From Treponema sp. (GTDB lineage: Bacteria; Spirochaetota; Spirochaetia; Treponematales; Treponemataceae): DNA of 64,000 nt. The notes below the pieces were generated by a model that was not told the DNA's origin, searched no databases, and worked only from the letters and a program-made list of their open reading frames with translations. Position 1 is the first letter of the stretch; the number at the start of each line of letters is the position of its first letter. The translations under genes were made by a program, and so were the position numbers. Location of the stretch: contig JAKSTI010000004.1 of NCBI GenBank assembly GCA_024402665.1, positions 45,847-109,846 on the forward strand, given 5' to 3'. Of this stretch, positions 1-9,354 are shown one piece after another.

Positions 1-678
1 ATTATTGTTTGTAATCCTTCTAATCCATGCGGGAAAGTTTTTACAAAAGAGGAACTTACAGTCATTGCGGATCTTGCAAAAAAATATGACGCCTTTGTAA
101 TCACAGATGAAGTTTACGAACATATTCTTTATGCTCCAAATGTTCACACATATATGGCCGCTCTTCCTGGAATGAAGGAACGCACAATCACCTGTAACTC
201 TCTTTCAAAAACTTATTCAATTACTGGCTGGCGATTAGGTTACACTTTTGCAAATCCTGAAATTTCTGAGCGTATTAAAAAGGTGCATGACTTTTTGACA
301 GTTGGAGCCGCAGCCCCATTGCAGGAAGCAGCAGTTACTGGTCTTAAATTTGGTGATGATTATTATAGGGATCTTCAGGCAAAATACACAGAAAAACGAA
401 ATCTCTTTTTGCATGGGCTTGATGATTTGAAAATTGCACATACGGTTCCAGAAGGGGCTTACTATATTTTAATTGATATCAGCGAATTCGGTTATGAAAG
501 TGATCTGGAATTTGCAGAAATTCTGGCTGAAAAAGTTGGGGTTGGTGCTGTTCCAGGTTCAAGTTTCTTTAAAGAACCAGAAAACCGTTATGTAAGACTC
601 CATTTTGCTAAGAAAAACGAAACTCTCAACGAAGCTTTGAACAGACTTGCCGATATGAGAGAGAAGTTGAAGAAATAA
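1..678 (+). CDS. PLP-dependent class I/II aminotransferase, 5'-truncated by the window
   Basis: The frame is open from base 1, so the start lies upstream; 225 codons are visible. It is a fold-type I PLP enzyme that transfers an amino group between an amino acid and a 2-oxo acid in the cytoplasm. Landmarks are NPSNPCGK (codons 5-12), an ITDEVY segment carrying the aspartate that contacts the PLP ring nitrogen, and SLSKTYSITGWRLGY, whose lysine (bases 208-210) forms the Schiff base. The C-terminal part has the usual YVRLHFA end of this group. The substrate cannot be read from sequence; aspartate or aromatic aminotransferases of the same subgroup are the nearest types. It ends about 97 bases before the sigma factor gene, which has its own ribosome binding site. 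Confidence 0.9.
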   Translation: MIVCNPSNPCGKVFTKEELTVIADLAKKYDAFVITDEVYEHILYAPNVHTYMAALPGMKERTITCNSLSKTYSITGWRLGYTFANPEISERIKKVHDFLTVGAAAPLQEAAVTGLKFGDDYYRDLQAKYTEKRNLFLHGLDDLKIAHTVPEGAYYILIDISEFGYESDLEFAEILAEKVGVGAVPGSSFFKEPENRYVRLHFAKKNETLNEALNRLADMREKLKK

Positions 679-774
679 ATTCAGATTTTTTTTATAATTT
701 TTTTTTCACTCTATCACAATATGATGTTGACGCAATGTATCCTTACCTTACAAAGATGAAAGGGGGATACCGAC

Positions 775-1503
775 ATGAGTTATTGTAACAAAATTTATTT
801 GAAAACAGTTGATCAGATTCCATTATTGAGTGAAGAAGAAGAAAAAGTGCTCACTGAAAAAGCATTTAAAGGCGACAAACTTGCAAAAAAACGTCTTGTG
901 GAAGCTAATCTTAGATTTGTAATTAAGATTGCCAATGAGTACAGAGCTTCAAATATGGAAATTGATGATTTGATTACTGCCGGAAATATTGGTTTGATGC
1001 GTGCGGCAGATAAATTTAATCCTTCTCGTGATAATAAATTTCTTTCTTATGCCGTATGGTGGATTCGTTCTTTTATCCATGAAGAAATTCGCAAAAATGG
1101 ATTTGCAGTCAAAATTCCAGCTTACCGATATGGTGAAAAAAAATATGAAGAGTGGAGATCTGTAAGTTTGAATCAGATTGTAAAAGACACAGAAGGCGAA
1201 TGTTCCATGCTTTCTATTTTGAAAGATGATAAAAATGCCGGGCCAGAAGCAAATGCCTGTAGCGATGCTGTTTCTAAGAGACTTTATGAGTATCTGGATT
1301 TTTTGAATTCAGTAGAACGTGAAATTTTAATTTTGCGAAACGGTCTTTCTGGAAAGGAACCAATGAGTCTTGCTGCAGTTGCAGAAGTTGTTGGCTACAG
1401 CAAGGAAAGAGTACGACAGCTGGAAGGCAAGGCAATCCTTAAACTCCGTTCAATTGCCAGAAAAGAAGGCGATATCTCTGAGGAATTTAATTTAGCTGCT
1501 TAG
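775..1503 (+). CDS. sigma-70 family RNA polymerase sigma factor
   Basis: This is a 242-residue sigma-70 family factor that would direct RNA polymerase to a promoter class. It has a short region 1.2 near residues 8-35, region 2 with NLRFVIKIANEY and the DLITAGNIGLMRAADKF core-binding/-10 recognition stretch (about 45-85), a region 3 linker, and a region 4 helix-turn-helix near 195-230 (AEVVGYSKERVRQLEGKAI). It is shorter than a primary RpoD and lacks the long region 1.1, so it is probably an alternative (group 2/3-like) factor. The AGGGGG ribosome binding site lies about 8 bases before the ATG. Which genes it controls cannot be told. It converges with the reductase gene on the other strand, leaving 6 bases between the stops. 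Confidence 0.9.
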   Translation: MSYCNKIYLKTVDQIPLLSEEEEKVLTEKAFKGDKLAKKRLVEANLRFVIKIANEYRASNMEIDDLITAGNIGLMRAADKFNPSRDNKFLSYAVWWIRSFIHEEIRKNGFAVKIPAYRYGEKKYEEWRSVSLNQIVKDTEGECSMLSILKDDKNAGPEANACSDAVSKRLYEYLDFLNSVEREILILRNGLSGKEPMSLAAVAEVVGYSKERVRQLEGKAILKLRSIARKEGDISEEFNLAA

Positions 1504-1509
1504 GCTTTA

Positions 1510-2424
1510 TTAATACCCGCTTTCAATCTTTTTCATCTCTGCGTAAAGGTATTCGTTTGCCGGTACTTTCAGGTTGTGCTTTTTAGCAAGTTCAATTACA
1601 GTGCCGGCGAACATTTCCAGTTCACTGTAGCGTTTTGCTTTTCTGTCCTGAGCCATTGATGGAAATCCGTCTGGAGCAAGAGTTGCAATAATATCAATAT
1701 AAGTCTGAACTTCACTTTCAGCAAGATTTACCCCTTCTGCTTTAGAAAGTTCAACAACTTCTTCCATTGCTGCAACAAAAGTATCTCGTGGTTTTCCTGG
1801 AGCCAAAGTCTGACTATATGTTGTATCAAATACGGCACAAGTCTGGTTAATTCCAACGTTCAGCATCCATTTTGCCCAGATTCGGTAAAGAATGTTTTCT
1901 TCTTTTTTGTAAGGCATTTCAATTTTATCAAAGAATGCACAGACTGAATCTAAATTTTCAGAATCCTGATTTTCAAGTTTTCCAATACAAAGTATGCCTT
2001 TTTTTGTATAACGCAAATCAGAACCGTCACGCATTGCATCCATCTGCTGAGCAACAGTGTAAATCAGCTTTTTTTGACCGTAGCGTTCTGCAATAATATT
2101 TTCGCTGGAAATTCCGTTCATTACAGACATAATGATTGTATCTGGACCAAGACAATTTTTCATTGTATCAAGTGCACTGTTCAGGCTGTTGTATTTTACT
2201 GCAACAATAACAAGGTCAAAGGCTTCTTTTTCTGAACTTTTCTGCATCTGAAGATCCAGAGCCTTTCCGTTACATGTAAATTTTTTTGACTTATATTTTT
2301 CAAAGCGGTCATCATCAAGAATAAATGCCACTGAATTTTTTCCCATTTTAGAAGTGATGTGTTCACCATACATAAGGCCTAAAGCGCCCATTCCAATAAT
2401 TGCTGTTCTTTTAATTTCTTTCAT
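1510..2424 (-). CDS. ketopantoate reductase family (2-dehydropantoate 2-reductase-like)
   Basis: The 304-residue protein starts IKRTAIIGMGALGLMYG, the N-terminal GxGxxG dinucleotide-binding motif of the ApbA/PanE family. These enzymes reduce 2-oxo acids with NADPH; PanE makes pantoate for coenzyme A. It has the family NGISSEN stretch near residue 103 and a C-terminal helical domain. The ATG at 2424 is preferred because the nucleotide-binding motif then sits at the usual distance from the N terminus. An in-frame TTG at 2469 would add 15 unlike residues. The ATG has no Shine-Dalgarno sequence, but a TATATT -10 box lies 6 bases upstream, so the message may be leaderless. No pan or CoA genes are nearby; a general 2-oxo acid reductase is equally possible. 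Confidence 0.82.
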   Translation of the reverse strand: MKEIKRTAIIGMGALGLMYGEHITSKMGKNSVAFILDDDRFEKYKSKKFTCNGKALDLQMQKSSEKEAFDLVIVAVKYNSLNSALDTMKNCLGPDTIIMSVMNGISSENIIAERYGQKKLIYTVAQQMDAMRDGSDLRYTKKGILCIGKLENQDSENLDSVCAFFDKIEMPYKKEENILYRIWAKWMLNVGINQTCAVFDTTYSQTLAPGKPRDTFVAAMEEVVELSKAEGVNLAESEVQTYIDIIATLAPDGFPSMAQDRKAKRYSELEMFAGTVIELAKKHNLKVPANEYLYAEMKKIESGY

Positions 2425-2430
2425 ACTTTT

Positions 2431-2436
2431 AATATA
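2431..2436 (-). promoter_or_regulatory. -10 box (TATATT) placed for a leaderless reductase mRNA
   Basis: Read on the minus strand, TATATT ends 6 bases before the ATG at 2424, so transcription would begin at or next to the start codon. The -35 region (TTCCAA, 17-base spacer) is weak. No purine-rich ribosome binding site precedes the ATG. The same geometry is seen at 6804-6809 and 60949-60954. Confidence 0.4.
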
Positions 2437-2512
2437 GTGGAAATCTGCTGATTTTGGAAGTTTGAACAAATATCAATATGAAATAATGCAAAAAATATAC
2501 AGTTTTTTTCAA

Positions 2513-2539
2513 TTGACAGTAAGTTTTACCACATATACT
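2513..2539 (+). promoter_or_regulatory. sigma-70 type promoter of the VOC gene remnant
   Basis: A perfect TTGACA (2513-2518) is followed by TATACT (2534-2539) with a short 15-base spacer. It is upstream of a good GGAGG ribosome binding site and the ATG at 2582. The short spacer makes the strength uncertain. Confidence 0.5.
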
Positions 2540-2581
2540 GAATTTATCAACAGATAAAGTTGAATTTGGAGGAATATATAT

Positions 2582-2731
2582 ATGAGTAAAGTAACTGGAA
2601 TTAGTCACGCAGCCTTTAAATGTAAGGATCTGGACGCATCTCTTCACTATTACAAAGATGTTTTAGGCGGCGGTTCATCTAATTTTATGTTCCTCGTCCT
2701 TGCAGTAAGACAGGTCCTTGGAAGAAATTAA
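2582..2731 (+). pseudogene. truncated VOC (glyoxalase/bleomycin-resistance fold) protein
   Basis: This short frame begins MSKVTGISHAAFKCKDLDAS and continues LHYYKDVLGG, which is the first beta-alpha module of a VOC-family protein (ISHAAF with the metal-ligand histidine, then the YYKDVLG helix). After residue 30 the similarity is lost and the frame stops at 49 codons, while VOC proteins run to about 120 or more. The gene keeps an intact promoter and a GGAGG ribosome binding site, so the loss looks recent. An internal deletion is the likely cause. It lies immediately upstream of a repeat cluster (2776-3052). It may still be translated into a small peptide, but no function is expected. Confidence 0.6.
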
Positions 2732-2775
2732 TTTTTCAAATATCTACTGGCGGATAACATTGTATTTATAATTAT

Positions 2776-2951
2776 GAAAATACTACCAGTCAGTGTCGTT
2801 CGACTAACGTCGAACTAAACGAGTTTTCTAGGAAAACTCGCGGACTGTCAAAACCGCTATCTAGCGTCGCTACATGCGCAGAACGGCAAGGAAACTATCT
2901 TTCCGTCCTGCGAGTGTTTTTGACAGTCGCTGTCTTCCTTCCCGTATTTTC
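2776..2951. repeat. repeat family A, long copy (176 bp, GAAAATAC...GTATTTTC ends)
   Basis: The element is bounded by GAAAATAC and its inverse GTATTTTC. The second half matches the copy at 26183-26314 nearly base for base. It contains CTGTCAAAA paired with TTTTGACAG and a central hairpin between CGCAGAACGG and CCGTCCTGCG. This copy also carries an extra block with a perfect 9-bp hairpin (CGAGTTTTC tag GAAAACTCG, 2820-2840) that the second copy lacks. It resembles a small structured, non-coding mobile element (MITE-like). Confidence 0.75.
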
Positions 2952-2973
2952 ATAAAACAAAATTTATATTGAG

Positions 2974-3052
2974 TAGGGGTCTGTCCCCTATGAAATTTCA
3001 TTATTGATGGTAAAATTAGATTTGCCAGAATTAGAGTAGGGGTCTGTCCCCT
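2974..3052. repeat. two REP15 copies (AGGGGTCTGTCCCCT at 2975-2989 and 3038-3052)
   Basis: Two direct copies of the 15-bp imperfect palindrome lie between repeat A and the start of the next gene. The first is followed by the extended tail ATGAAATT that also follows copies at 41923 and 53376. The interval 2732-3068 holds no gene beyond these repeats. Confidence 0.85.
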
Positions 3053-3068
3053 CAAAATTGGAGAAATT

Positions 3069-3914
3069 ATGTGGTTGAAAAATGGGAAAGAATTAATTGA
3101 GGAAATTCACAATGCTCATAACGAAAACGGGAACGTGTTTTTGTGGAGGATTGGGCAGTGTGGGTATGTGATTAAATTCTGCGGGAAAATTATTCTGATT
3201 GATCCTGTTTTAAATGATTTAACAGATGAAAATGGAAAAACTGTTCGCCTTTATGAAGCTCCTTTTTCTGCCGCAGATATTAATGCTGATTATGTTTTAT
3301 GTACTCACGGTCATGCAGATCATCTTGCAGAAGAGACTGTAAAAACATTTGCATTAAAAAAACGTTCTCCTGTGTTTATTGTACCAGCGGGTTGTAAAAA
3401 ACAGATGGAAAATCTTTTTGGAACAGAAAGTGAAGCAAAAGTGATTTACTTAAAGCCAGAGGAATCTGCTGAATGTCCTGCAATAAACTGCTGTTTCATA
3501 GTAAAGGCAATTTCTGCTGCTCATCCAGACCATTATTATGATGAATCAGATTCGCGGATGGCATTAAGTTATGTTCTGCAGCTTGGTAAAAAAACAATAA
3601 TCCATTTGGGAGACACATATCTTACAGAACCTCTTTTGAACAATCTGGAATCAATTCAAGAACCAGACCTTTTGCTTCCTCCAATTAATGGGGATGATCT
3701 TTTTAGAAAAATGATTAATTTTATTGGAAATATGGAAGCAGAAGAAGCTGCAAAACTGGCAGTCAGAATAAAGGCAAAACTGGCAATCCCTACTCATTAT
3801 GATATGGTGTTAAATAATACAGCCGACCCAAACCGCTTCCTTAATGAAATGAAACGCCTTGAATCGGCTGATAAGTGTATGCTGCTGGAACTTGGTCAGC
3901 AACTGATTTTATAA
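3069..3914 (+). CDS. MBL-fold metal-dependent hydrolase (UlaG-like)
   Basis: The 281-residue protein has the metallo-beta-lactamase motif THGHADH (H80, H82, D84, H85), a later metal-ligand aspartate in HLGDTYL near residue 180, and a C-terminal histidine in PTHYDM. The order and spacing, with the N-terminal [10 protein letters not shown] strand, resemble the UlaG/L-ascorbate-6-phosphate lactonase branch of the superfamily. It is a soluble cytoplasmic hydrolase of unknown substrate; no ascorbate or PTS genes are near. It begins just after a REP15 copy, with GGAGAA a few bases ahead of the ATG. It overlaps the convergent receptor gene by 6 bases. Confidence 0.8.
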   Translation: MWLKNGKELIEEIHNAHNENGNVFLWRIGQCGYVIKFCGKIILIDPVLNDLTDENGKTVRLYEAPFSAADINADYVLCTHGHADHLAEETVKTFALKKRSPVFIVPAGCKKQMENLFGTESEAKVIYLKPEESAECPAINCCFIVKAISAAHPDHYYDESDSRMALSYVLQLGKKTIIHLGDTYLTEPLLNNLESIQEPDLLLPPINGDDLFRKMINFIGNMEAEEAAKLAVRIKAKLAIPTHYDMVLNNTADPNRFLNEMKRLESADKCMLLELGQQLIL

Positions 3915-5795
3915 GTCAAGAACAGGATTGTTTTCCAATTTGAACAGATTAACTTCTTCCTGAATACCAACCATGTTCTGTTTGTTAGAAATAGCACCGT
4001 CAGTAGCAGTAGAAGTAGCTGTTGTAATTTCCTGTGTATTAGAAGAAATATCTGACATTTCAGATGTAATTTCAGTAGAAAGATTTGCAAGAACCTGCAT
4101 TTCATTTTCAATCTGATTTCCACCTTCAATAAGAAGATTAGATTCTTCTTTAATTGTTGCAGCAGTTGCAGTCATTTCACTCATAGCGGCAAGAATACTT
4201 ACGCTTCCTTCGCTCTGTTCTTCCATTGCATTCTTAATTGCAATTTCCTTATCTTCAACCTGCTGTGTAAGTTCGTAAATCTCTTCAAAGTTAGCCTGTA
4301 CCTGCTGAGTATTGTTAGAAATACTGTTTACAGCAGACTGGAATTCCTTAAGCTGTTCTGTAATAATAGCACCCTGTTCGTTAGACTCTTCAGCAAGTTT
4401 ACGGATTTCATCGGCAACTACCGCAAAACCACGTCCTGAGTCCCCTGCGTGGGCAGCCTCGATTGCGGCATTCATAGCAAGAAGGTTAGTCTGTTCCGCA
4501 ATAGACTGAACGATTGTACTGGCTTCCATAAGGATGTTGGAACGTTCCATAAGTAATTCTGTAAGAGAAACAGAATCGTTGATTTTATCGCGACCAGTTT
4601 CTGATTTATTTCTAAGAATAGTTACTGCATTTGCATTTTCTTCAAGAATAGATGTTACAGATTTAATACTTGAAACCATTCCTTCAATCTGGCTTGAAGA
4701 TTCTGTTACGTCAGCTACCTGAGTTTCAGTTGCATTATCAAGAACAGAAATCTTAGAAAGCATAGTGTTCAATGTTTCCTGTGAAGTCTGAACTGCCTTT
4801 GCCTGAATATTGATTTTGTCTTTAATAGTTTCAATACTTTCAACAATTTCATTAATATTGTTTGCAGAACGAGTCATATCAGAAGCAAAGTTTTCTGAGT
4901 TTACAACGGCACCTTCTACAGAGTTTGTAATTTTTCCAAGAAGATTTTTTGTTGTATCAAAGAACTTGTTGAAGTCGCTGGCAAGGGCACCAAATTCATC
5001 ACGAGAAAGGATTTCAAGTTTATTCATTGTGTAATCACGTTCTACAAGTTTCTGAGAGAATTTTGAAATGTCTTTTACACGGTCTACATTACCTTTCATC
5101 TGAGCAATGTTATCAATAACAATAGCGGCCATACCAAAAATACTTGCAGGGAAAATGTATTTGAAAAGCATATCAGTATTTGTATAGAACAAACCAACAG
5201 GAGAGAACAATGGGCTGATCATAAGAAGAATCAATCCAAGACCAGAGAATACTGTTACAATAATACTTCTTGCAAGAATAGGGAAAGAAATGTTTTTTCT
5301 TTCAAAAGGTAAGTCTTTTAACTGTTTCTGAACTGTCTGGAAAAACAAAACATAGAAAGTAAGAGAGAAAAGGAATGTTGAACCATAGAAAGTTAACAAA
5401 AGGGGTACAAAATCAGCAGAAGAACCACGTAATTTGAAACCATACCAAACAATGATTGGAACAAGAAGGGAGTTCAAAAGTGCAAGAACTACAGTTCCAA
5501 GTTCAAAGAAAGTAACATGCTTATTTAATTTTTCTGCAGATTCTTTTGTTCCATCATAACTGTGGAGCTTTTTATTATTATAAAGATAAAACAGCGTGAT
5601 TAAAATACATGCGGCACCACAAAGACCTAATACTAATGGATGGAAAAATACATGGAAAGTCTGTTTAAGGGTAAACAACTTAATGTAAGTACACCATGTC
5701 CAGCAGCAAAAGATTGGAGTAAAGAAAATAAAAAAGTAGAAAATTGGAATTGCTTTAGTAAATGGTTTTATTAGTTGTGGTTCTTTTGATTTCAT
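3909..5795 (-). CDS. methyl-accepting chemotaxis protein with six predicted membrane helices
   Basis: I place the start at the ATG at 5795 (628 residues), preceded by GAGGT on the minus strand; a longer frame to 5954 has no such signal. Hydrophobic segments at about 15-33, 49-72, 95-119, 128-153, 174-197 and 209-230 give six membrane passes with almost no periplasmic domain, followed by a HAMP-like linker and a long coiled-coil signalling domain. The hairpin tip is canonical ([20 protein letters not shown] then [18 protein letters not shown]), so coupling to CheA/CheW is expected. No CheR-binding pentapeptide is seen at the C terminus (PVLDL). Most receptors have two helices around a ligand-binding domain, so this one probably senses through the membrane or a bound partner. 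Confidence 0.9.
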   Translation of the reverse strand: MKSKEPQLIKPFTKAIPIFYFFIFFTPIFCCWTWCTYIKLFTLKQTFHVFFHPLVLGLCGAACILITLFYLYNNKKLHSYDGTKESAEKLNKHVTFFELGTVVLALLNSLLVPIIVWYGFKLRGSSADFVPLLLTFYGSTFLFSLTFYVLFFQTVQKQLKDLPFERKNISFPILARSIIVTVFSGLGLILLMISPLFSPVGLFYTNTDMLFKYIFPASIFGMAAIVIDNIAQMKGNVDRVKDISKFSQKLVERDYTMNKLEILSRDEFGALASDFNKFFDTTKNLLGKITNSVEGAVVNSENFASDMTRSANNINEIVESIETIKDKINIQAKAVQTSQETLNTMLSKISVLDNATETQVADVTESSSQIEGMVSSIKSVTSILEENANAVTILRNKSETGRDKINDSVSLTELLMERSNILMEASTIVQSIAEQTNLLAMNAAIEAAHAGDSGRGFAVVADEIRKLAEESNEQGAIITEQLKEFQSAVNSISNNTQQVQANFEEIYELTQQVEDKEIAIKNAMEEQSEGSVSILAAMSEMTATAATIKEESNLLIEGGNQIENEMQVLANLSTEITSEMSDISSNTQEITTATSTATDGAISNKQNMVGIQEEVNLFKLENNPVLDL

Positions 5796-5943
5796 ATTTA
5801 CCTCGATAATAGTGCAAAAAAATTTTATAAAAACAAAAAAGAATTTGCATATATTATATAGTAAAATATCGATAAAATAAAGGAATTTCTTAATACTCTG
5901 GAAACGAAATTTGACATTCAGAAGCGTAACAGGCAGGGGAAAA

Positions 5944-6735
5944 TCATCCGCCAATAATTACACTTATATTGCCGTTAAGATAAAGACGAAGAAATCCTAC
6001 AAGAATAAGGTGGAGCGGGTAGTAAAGATAGAAGAACCATTTCATACCTTTCCATTTTCCCCGCTGACCGTTGTAATTTGCCATAAAAGGCCATACAATC
6101 ACTACACCAAGCTGCAAAATTCCGTAAACAACATCAATACAAGGAATCCAGACTGCTGTGTACATAAGAAGATAAAGTTCTATACCGATTATCTGTCTTT
6201 TTAGGTTGCCGCGGTTTCTGTTAATCCACGAAGTACAAAGAACTGGGAAACAAGACCAGTCTGACGGAAACGTAATGAAACAAATCACAATTAAGGCAAG
6301 AATTTTCTGCCATTCTTTTAGTTTAAATTCGTGGCGGCTGTCATCAGACAAATAAAGAAAAACGACTGCCCATGCAAGTGCCCACATAACGCTTGTCTGA
6401 TTAAAAAATGTTGTTTTAAAAGGAATAAATGGAATTCCGAAGGCAAAGTTATATGCAAAGTGAGAAAAAACAGCAAAGATGAAAAGTCGGAAAATGTATT
6501 TTTTCACGTTTTTTGTATAATAAAAACCTTCTGCTACCATAAACCACATTGTTGGTGCTGTTAAACGTCCAATCAGATGGAGTAAAAGAATCCACCATTG
6601 ATAGTTATAACCGGGCCAGATTACACAGGTAAGATGATCAATTGTCATTGCTATAATTGCAAAAAGTTTAAGCTGATTACCGTTGAATCCTTTGAAAGTT
6701 TTGTTTTCTGATTGAAGTTCTTTTGTTGAATCCAT
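5944..6735 (-). CDS. TraX family membrane protein
   Basis: The 263-residue protein is a polytopic membrane protein of the TraX family, named for the F-pilin acetylase, although most chromosomal members have no tested function. It shows the family opening [17 protein letters not shown] with the conserved DH, then [19 protein letters not shown], followed by several hydrophobic helices and a short C-terminal tail. A GAGGAA ribosome binding site precedes the ATG. There are no pilus or conjugation genes in the window, so a role in acylating an envelope component is only a guess. It lies upstream of the receptor gene on the same strand with a gap of about 148 bases, and diverges from the aldo/keto reductase. 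Confidence 0.85.
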   Translation of the reverse strand: MDSTKELQSENKTFKGFNGNQLKLFAIIAMTIDHLTCVIWPGYNYQWWILLLHLIGRLTAPTMWFMVAEGFYYTKNVKKYIFRLFIFAVFSHFAYNFAFGIPFIPFKTTFFNQTSVMWALAWAVVFLYLSDDSRHEFKLKEWQKILALIVICFITFPSDWSCFPVLCTSWINRNRGNLKRQIIGIELYLLMYTAVWIPCIDVVYGILQLGVVIVWPFMANYNGQRGKWKGMKWFFYLYYPLHLILVGFLRLYLNGNISVIIGG

Positions 6736-6780
6736 AATTCCTCGTTGTTCTGTGTAACAGATAATATTATATCACTAAAG

Positions 6781-6809
6781 TTGAAACTATAGAAATATGC
6801 GTATAAAAT
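6781..6809 (+). promoter_or_regulatory. promoter placed for a leaderless aldo/keto reductase operon mRNA
   Basis: TTGAAA (6781-6786), a 17-base spacer and TAAAAT (6804-6809) are followed by only 6 bases before the ATG at 6816. The predicted start of transcription falls on the start codon, and no ribosome binding site exists. An overlapping TATAAA at 6802-6807 is an alternative -10. Confidence 0.5.
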
Positions 6810-6815
6810 ATAGAT

Positions 6816-8015
6816 ATGATTTACAGAGAAGATAGAAAGGGAAATAAAGTTTCTCAGCTTGGATATGGTTGTATGAGGTTTACCAGAAAAGGTACTCAGA
6901 TTGATTTTGAAAAAGCAGAAAAAGAAGTTCTTGCTGCTATAGAAAAAGGCGTTAATTATTTTGATACTGCCTATATTTATCCTGGTAATGAAGAGTGTCT
7001 TGGAAATATTCTTGCTAAAAACAATATTCGTGAAAAAGTATTGATTGCCACAAAACTTCCTCAGTATATGCTCAGAAATCCTGCTTCAATTGATAAAACA
7101 TTTAAAGAAGAATTAGATCGTCTTAAAACTGATTATATTGATTATTATCTTATGCATATGTTTACAGATTATGCAGAATGGGAAAAACTTGAATCTTTTG
7201 GTATTGAACAGTGGATTAAAGACCGCAAAGCAGACGGAAGCATCAAAAATATTGGTTTTTCTTATCACGGCGAAAGTGAAATGTTTATAAAGATTCTTAA
7301 TGCTTACGACTGGGATTTCTGTCAGATTCAGTATAACTATCTTGATGAACATACTCAGGCTGGGAAAAAAGGATTGATGGCTGCTGCTGAAAAAGGGATT
7401 CCTGTATTTATTATGGAACCATTGCGGGGCGGTAAACTTGTAAATCTTCCGGAAAAAGCTAAAAAAGAACTTAATGAAAGCGGATTAGGATATACTCCTG
7501 CTGAACTTGGATTGCGATGGTTGTGGAATCAGAAGGAAGTAACATGTGTTCTTTCTGGAATGAATTCTATGGAAATGGTAGAAGAAAATGTTCGTATTGC
7601 AAATGAGGCAAAACCAGATTCCTTTGGGGAAAAAGAATTTGCGCTGATTGATTCAGTAAAGAAAATAATCCGTGAAAAAGAAAAAGTTGGTTGTACTGCC
7701 TGCCGTTATTGTATGCCTTGTCCAAAGGGGGTTGATATTCCAAGTATTTTCTACTATTACAATCTTATGTATATGGACAAAAAAAGTTCGGCGCGTTTTG
7801 AATTTGTTCAGAATATGGCATTAAGAGAAAAACCATCTTTGGCAAATCAGTGCGTAGAATGTGGTTTGTGTGAAAAGCACTGTCCTCAGCATATTGAAAT
7901 TCGTAAAATGTTAAAAGAAGCAGATAAATCATTAAGGCCATTGCCATATAAAGTTGCTATTGCAATTGCCAGAAAGATAATGCTTCAAAAAGGAGAGGTA
8001 AAAAGTGAAATTTAA
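6816..8015 (+). CDS. aldo/keto reductase with C-terminal 2x[4Fe-4S] ferredoxin domain
   Basis: The 399-residue protein has an aldo/keto reductase barrel with the catalytic tetrad D50, Y55 (DTAYIYPG), K80 (IATKLP) and H114 (YYLMHM). A C-terminal domain carries two Cys clusters: C293, C296, C299, C302 and C346, C349, C352, C356. This domain order is common in anaerobes, where the reductase probably exchanges electrons through the clusters. The substrate is unknown. The stop overlaps the GTG start of the TldD-like gene by 11 bases, so the two are translationally coupled. No Shine-Dalgarno sequence precedes the ATG. Confidence 0.9.
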   Translation: MIYREDRKGNKVSQLGYGCMRFTRKGTQIDFEKAEKEVLAAIEKGVNYFDTAYIYPGNEECLGNILAKNNIREKVLIATKLPQYMLRNPASIDKTFKEELDRLKTDYIDYYLMHMFTDYAEWEKLESFGIEQWIKDRKADGSIKNIGFSYHGESEMFIKILNAYDWDFCQIQYNYLDEHTQAGKKGLMAAAEKGIPVFIMEPLRGGKLVNLPEKAKKELNESGLGYTPAELGLRWLWNQKEVTCVLSGMNSMEMVEENVRIANEAKPDSFGEKEFALIDSVKKIIREKEKVGCTACRYCMPCPKGVDIPSIFYYYNLMYMDKKSSARFEFVQNMALREKPSLANQCVECGLCEKHCPQHIEIRKMLKEADKSLRPLPYKVAIAIARKIMLQKGEVKSEI

Positions 8016-9342
8016 ATTTCCAGAAAATCTTTATACAGATGTTCGTATTGAGGAACATAAATCTGCATATTTTTATGTAAAAAATGGTGAAGTTGAAGGG
8101 AACGGAGAAACTGAAATCAATGGTGCAATGATTCGTATCTTTGACGGAAAGCTCTGGTACACAAGAGAGACAAATGATCTGGATTCAATTCAGCAGTGTA
8201 TTGATGATCTTGCTGCGGTTGCTGTGCCAAATCCTAATATTTTAAAGAATAAAATCGTAAAGAACTTTAGCGTGAATCAGGCAAAGATTTTGAAGTTTGA
8301 AGGAGACAAAGATTTACGCAAACTTACAAAAGAGGACCGTGAAAAGATTGTTTACGATTACAATAAAAAAATCATTGATAAGTCAATTAAAGAAATTATT
8401 GTAAATCATACAAGTTTCAATTATAGCCATCTGGTAAAAAGTATTTATACAAGTAAGGGAACAGAAATTGTTCAGGATTATCAGAGATGTCAGTTCGGGG
8501 CATTTTATGAAATAAATATTAATGGTCTGAATTTTGGCGGCGGAAAACATTATCACGAATTTTTCTTTGAAGATTTGCTTGGTAAGGAAGCAGAAATTCT
8601 TGCTGAACGTGACAGATGTCTGGAATTTGCAAAAAATGCCACAGATGTTGTTCCTGGAGATTACACTTGTGTTCTTGCTCCAACAGTTACATCTGTATTT
8701 ACTCACGAAAGTTTTGGCCACAAATCTGAAGCAGATTTTATGCTTAATGATAAAACTCTCCAGGATGAATGGGTGATGGGTAAAAAGGTTGGTAACGAAA
8801 AAGTCACAATTATTGATGAAGGAGATGAATTGTATCACGGTTACTGTCCTTATGATGATGAAGGAAACAAAAAACAGAAGGTTTATCTTATGAAAGAAGG
8901 GGTTTTAACTGGACGCCTCCATGATGCTAAATCGGCAGCTATATTAAAAGAAAAACCAACTGGAAATGCCCGTGCTCAGGATTATAACAATACTCCAATT
9001 GTTCGTATGACAAATACTTATATGGATGCAGGAAAAGATGATCCTGAAGAAATCATCAAAGGTGTAAAAGACGGTATTTATGTTTATGACTGGAACTATG
9101 GAACTGGAAATTCAACTTTTACAATCCAGCCAAAAAAATGCTACAAAATTAAGGATGGAAAAATTACAGATCCTGTTCGCGTAAACGTAATTACAGGTTC
9201 GGTTTTCCAGACTCTCTTTGATATTGATGCAGTTGGAACTGACTTAAAGTTCTTTAGCGGAACTTGCGGTAAAAATGGACAGAGCATGCCTACTGCTACT
9301 GGTGGTCCAACTATCAGAGTAAAGAAGCTTACAATCAACTAG
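8005..9342 (+). CDS. tldD: TldD family metallopeptidase subunit
   Basis: This is the catalytic partner of the TldD/TldE heterodimeric zinc protease, which cuts unfolded peptides and modified peptides such as microcin precursors. H234 and H239 form the HExxxH zinc motif (HESFGH), and the C-terminal half has the family glycine-rich segments, including GTCGKNGQSMPTATGGPTIRV near the end. The 445 residues match the usual size. The start is the GTG at 8005, with AGGAGAGG 7 bases upstream inside the previous gene. The partner gene follows 12 bases downstream. Coupling to an iron-sulfur aldo/keto reductase is unusual for the E. coli model, and no peptide substrate gene is recognisable here. Confidence 0.93.
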   Translation: MKFKFPENLYTDVRIEEHKSAYFYVKNGEVEGNGETEINGAMIRIFDGKLWYTRETNDLDSIQQCIDDLAAVAVPNPNILKNKIVKNFSVNQAKILKFEGDKDLRKLTKEDREKIVYDYNKKIIDKSIKEIIVNHTSFNYSHLVKSIYTSKGTEIVQDYQRCQFGAFYEININGLNFGGGKHYHEFFFEDLLGKEAEILAERDRCLEFAKNATDVVPGDYTCVLAPTVTSVFTHESFGHKSEADFMLNDKTLQDEWVMGKKVGNEKVTIIDEGDELYHGYCPYDDEGNKKQKVYLMKEGVLTGRLHDAKSAAILKEKPTGNARAQDYNNTPIVRMTNTYMDAGKDDPEEIIKGVKDGIYVYDWNYGTGNSTFTIQPKKCYKIKDGKITDPVRVNVITGSVFQTLFDIDAVGTDLKFFSGTCGKNGQSMPTATGGPTIRVKKLTIN

Positions 9343-9354
9343 AGGAGAGAAACT

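Noticed and set aside
2870..3055. 61-codon minus-strand frame encoding RGQTPT-like repeats
   Set aside because: Its peptide is just the translation of two REP15 copies and repeat A; no start signal.
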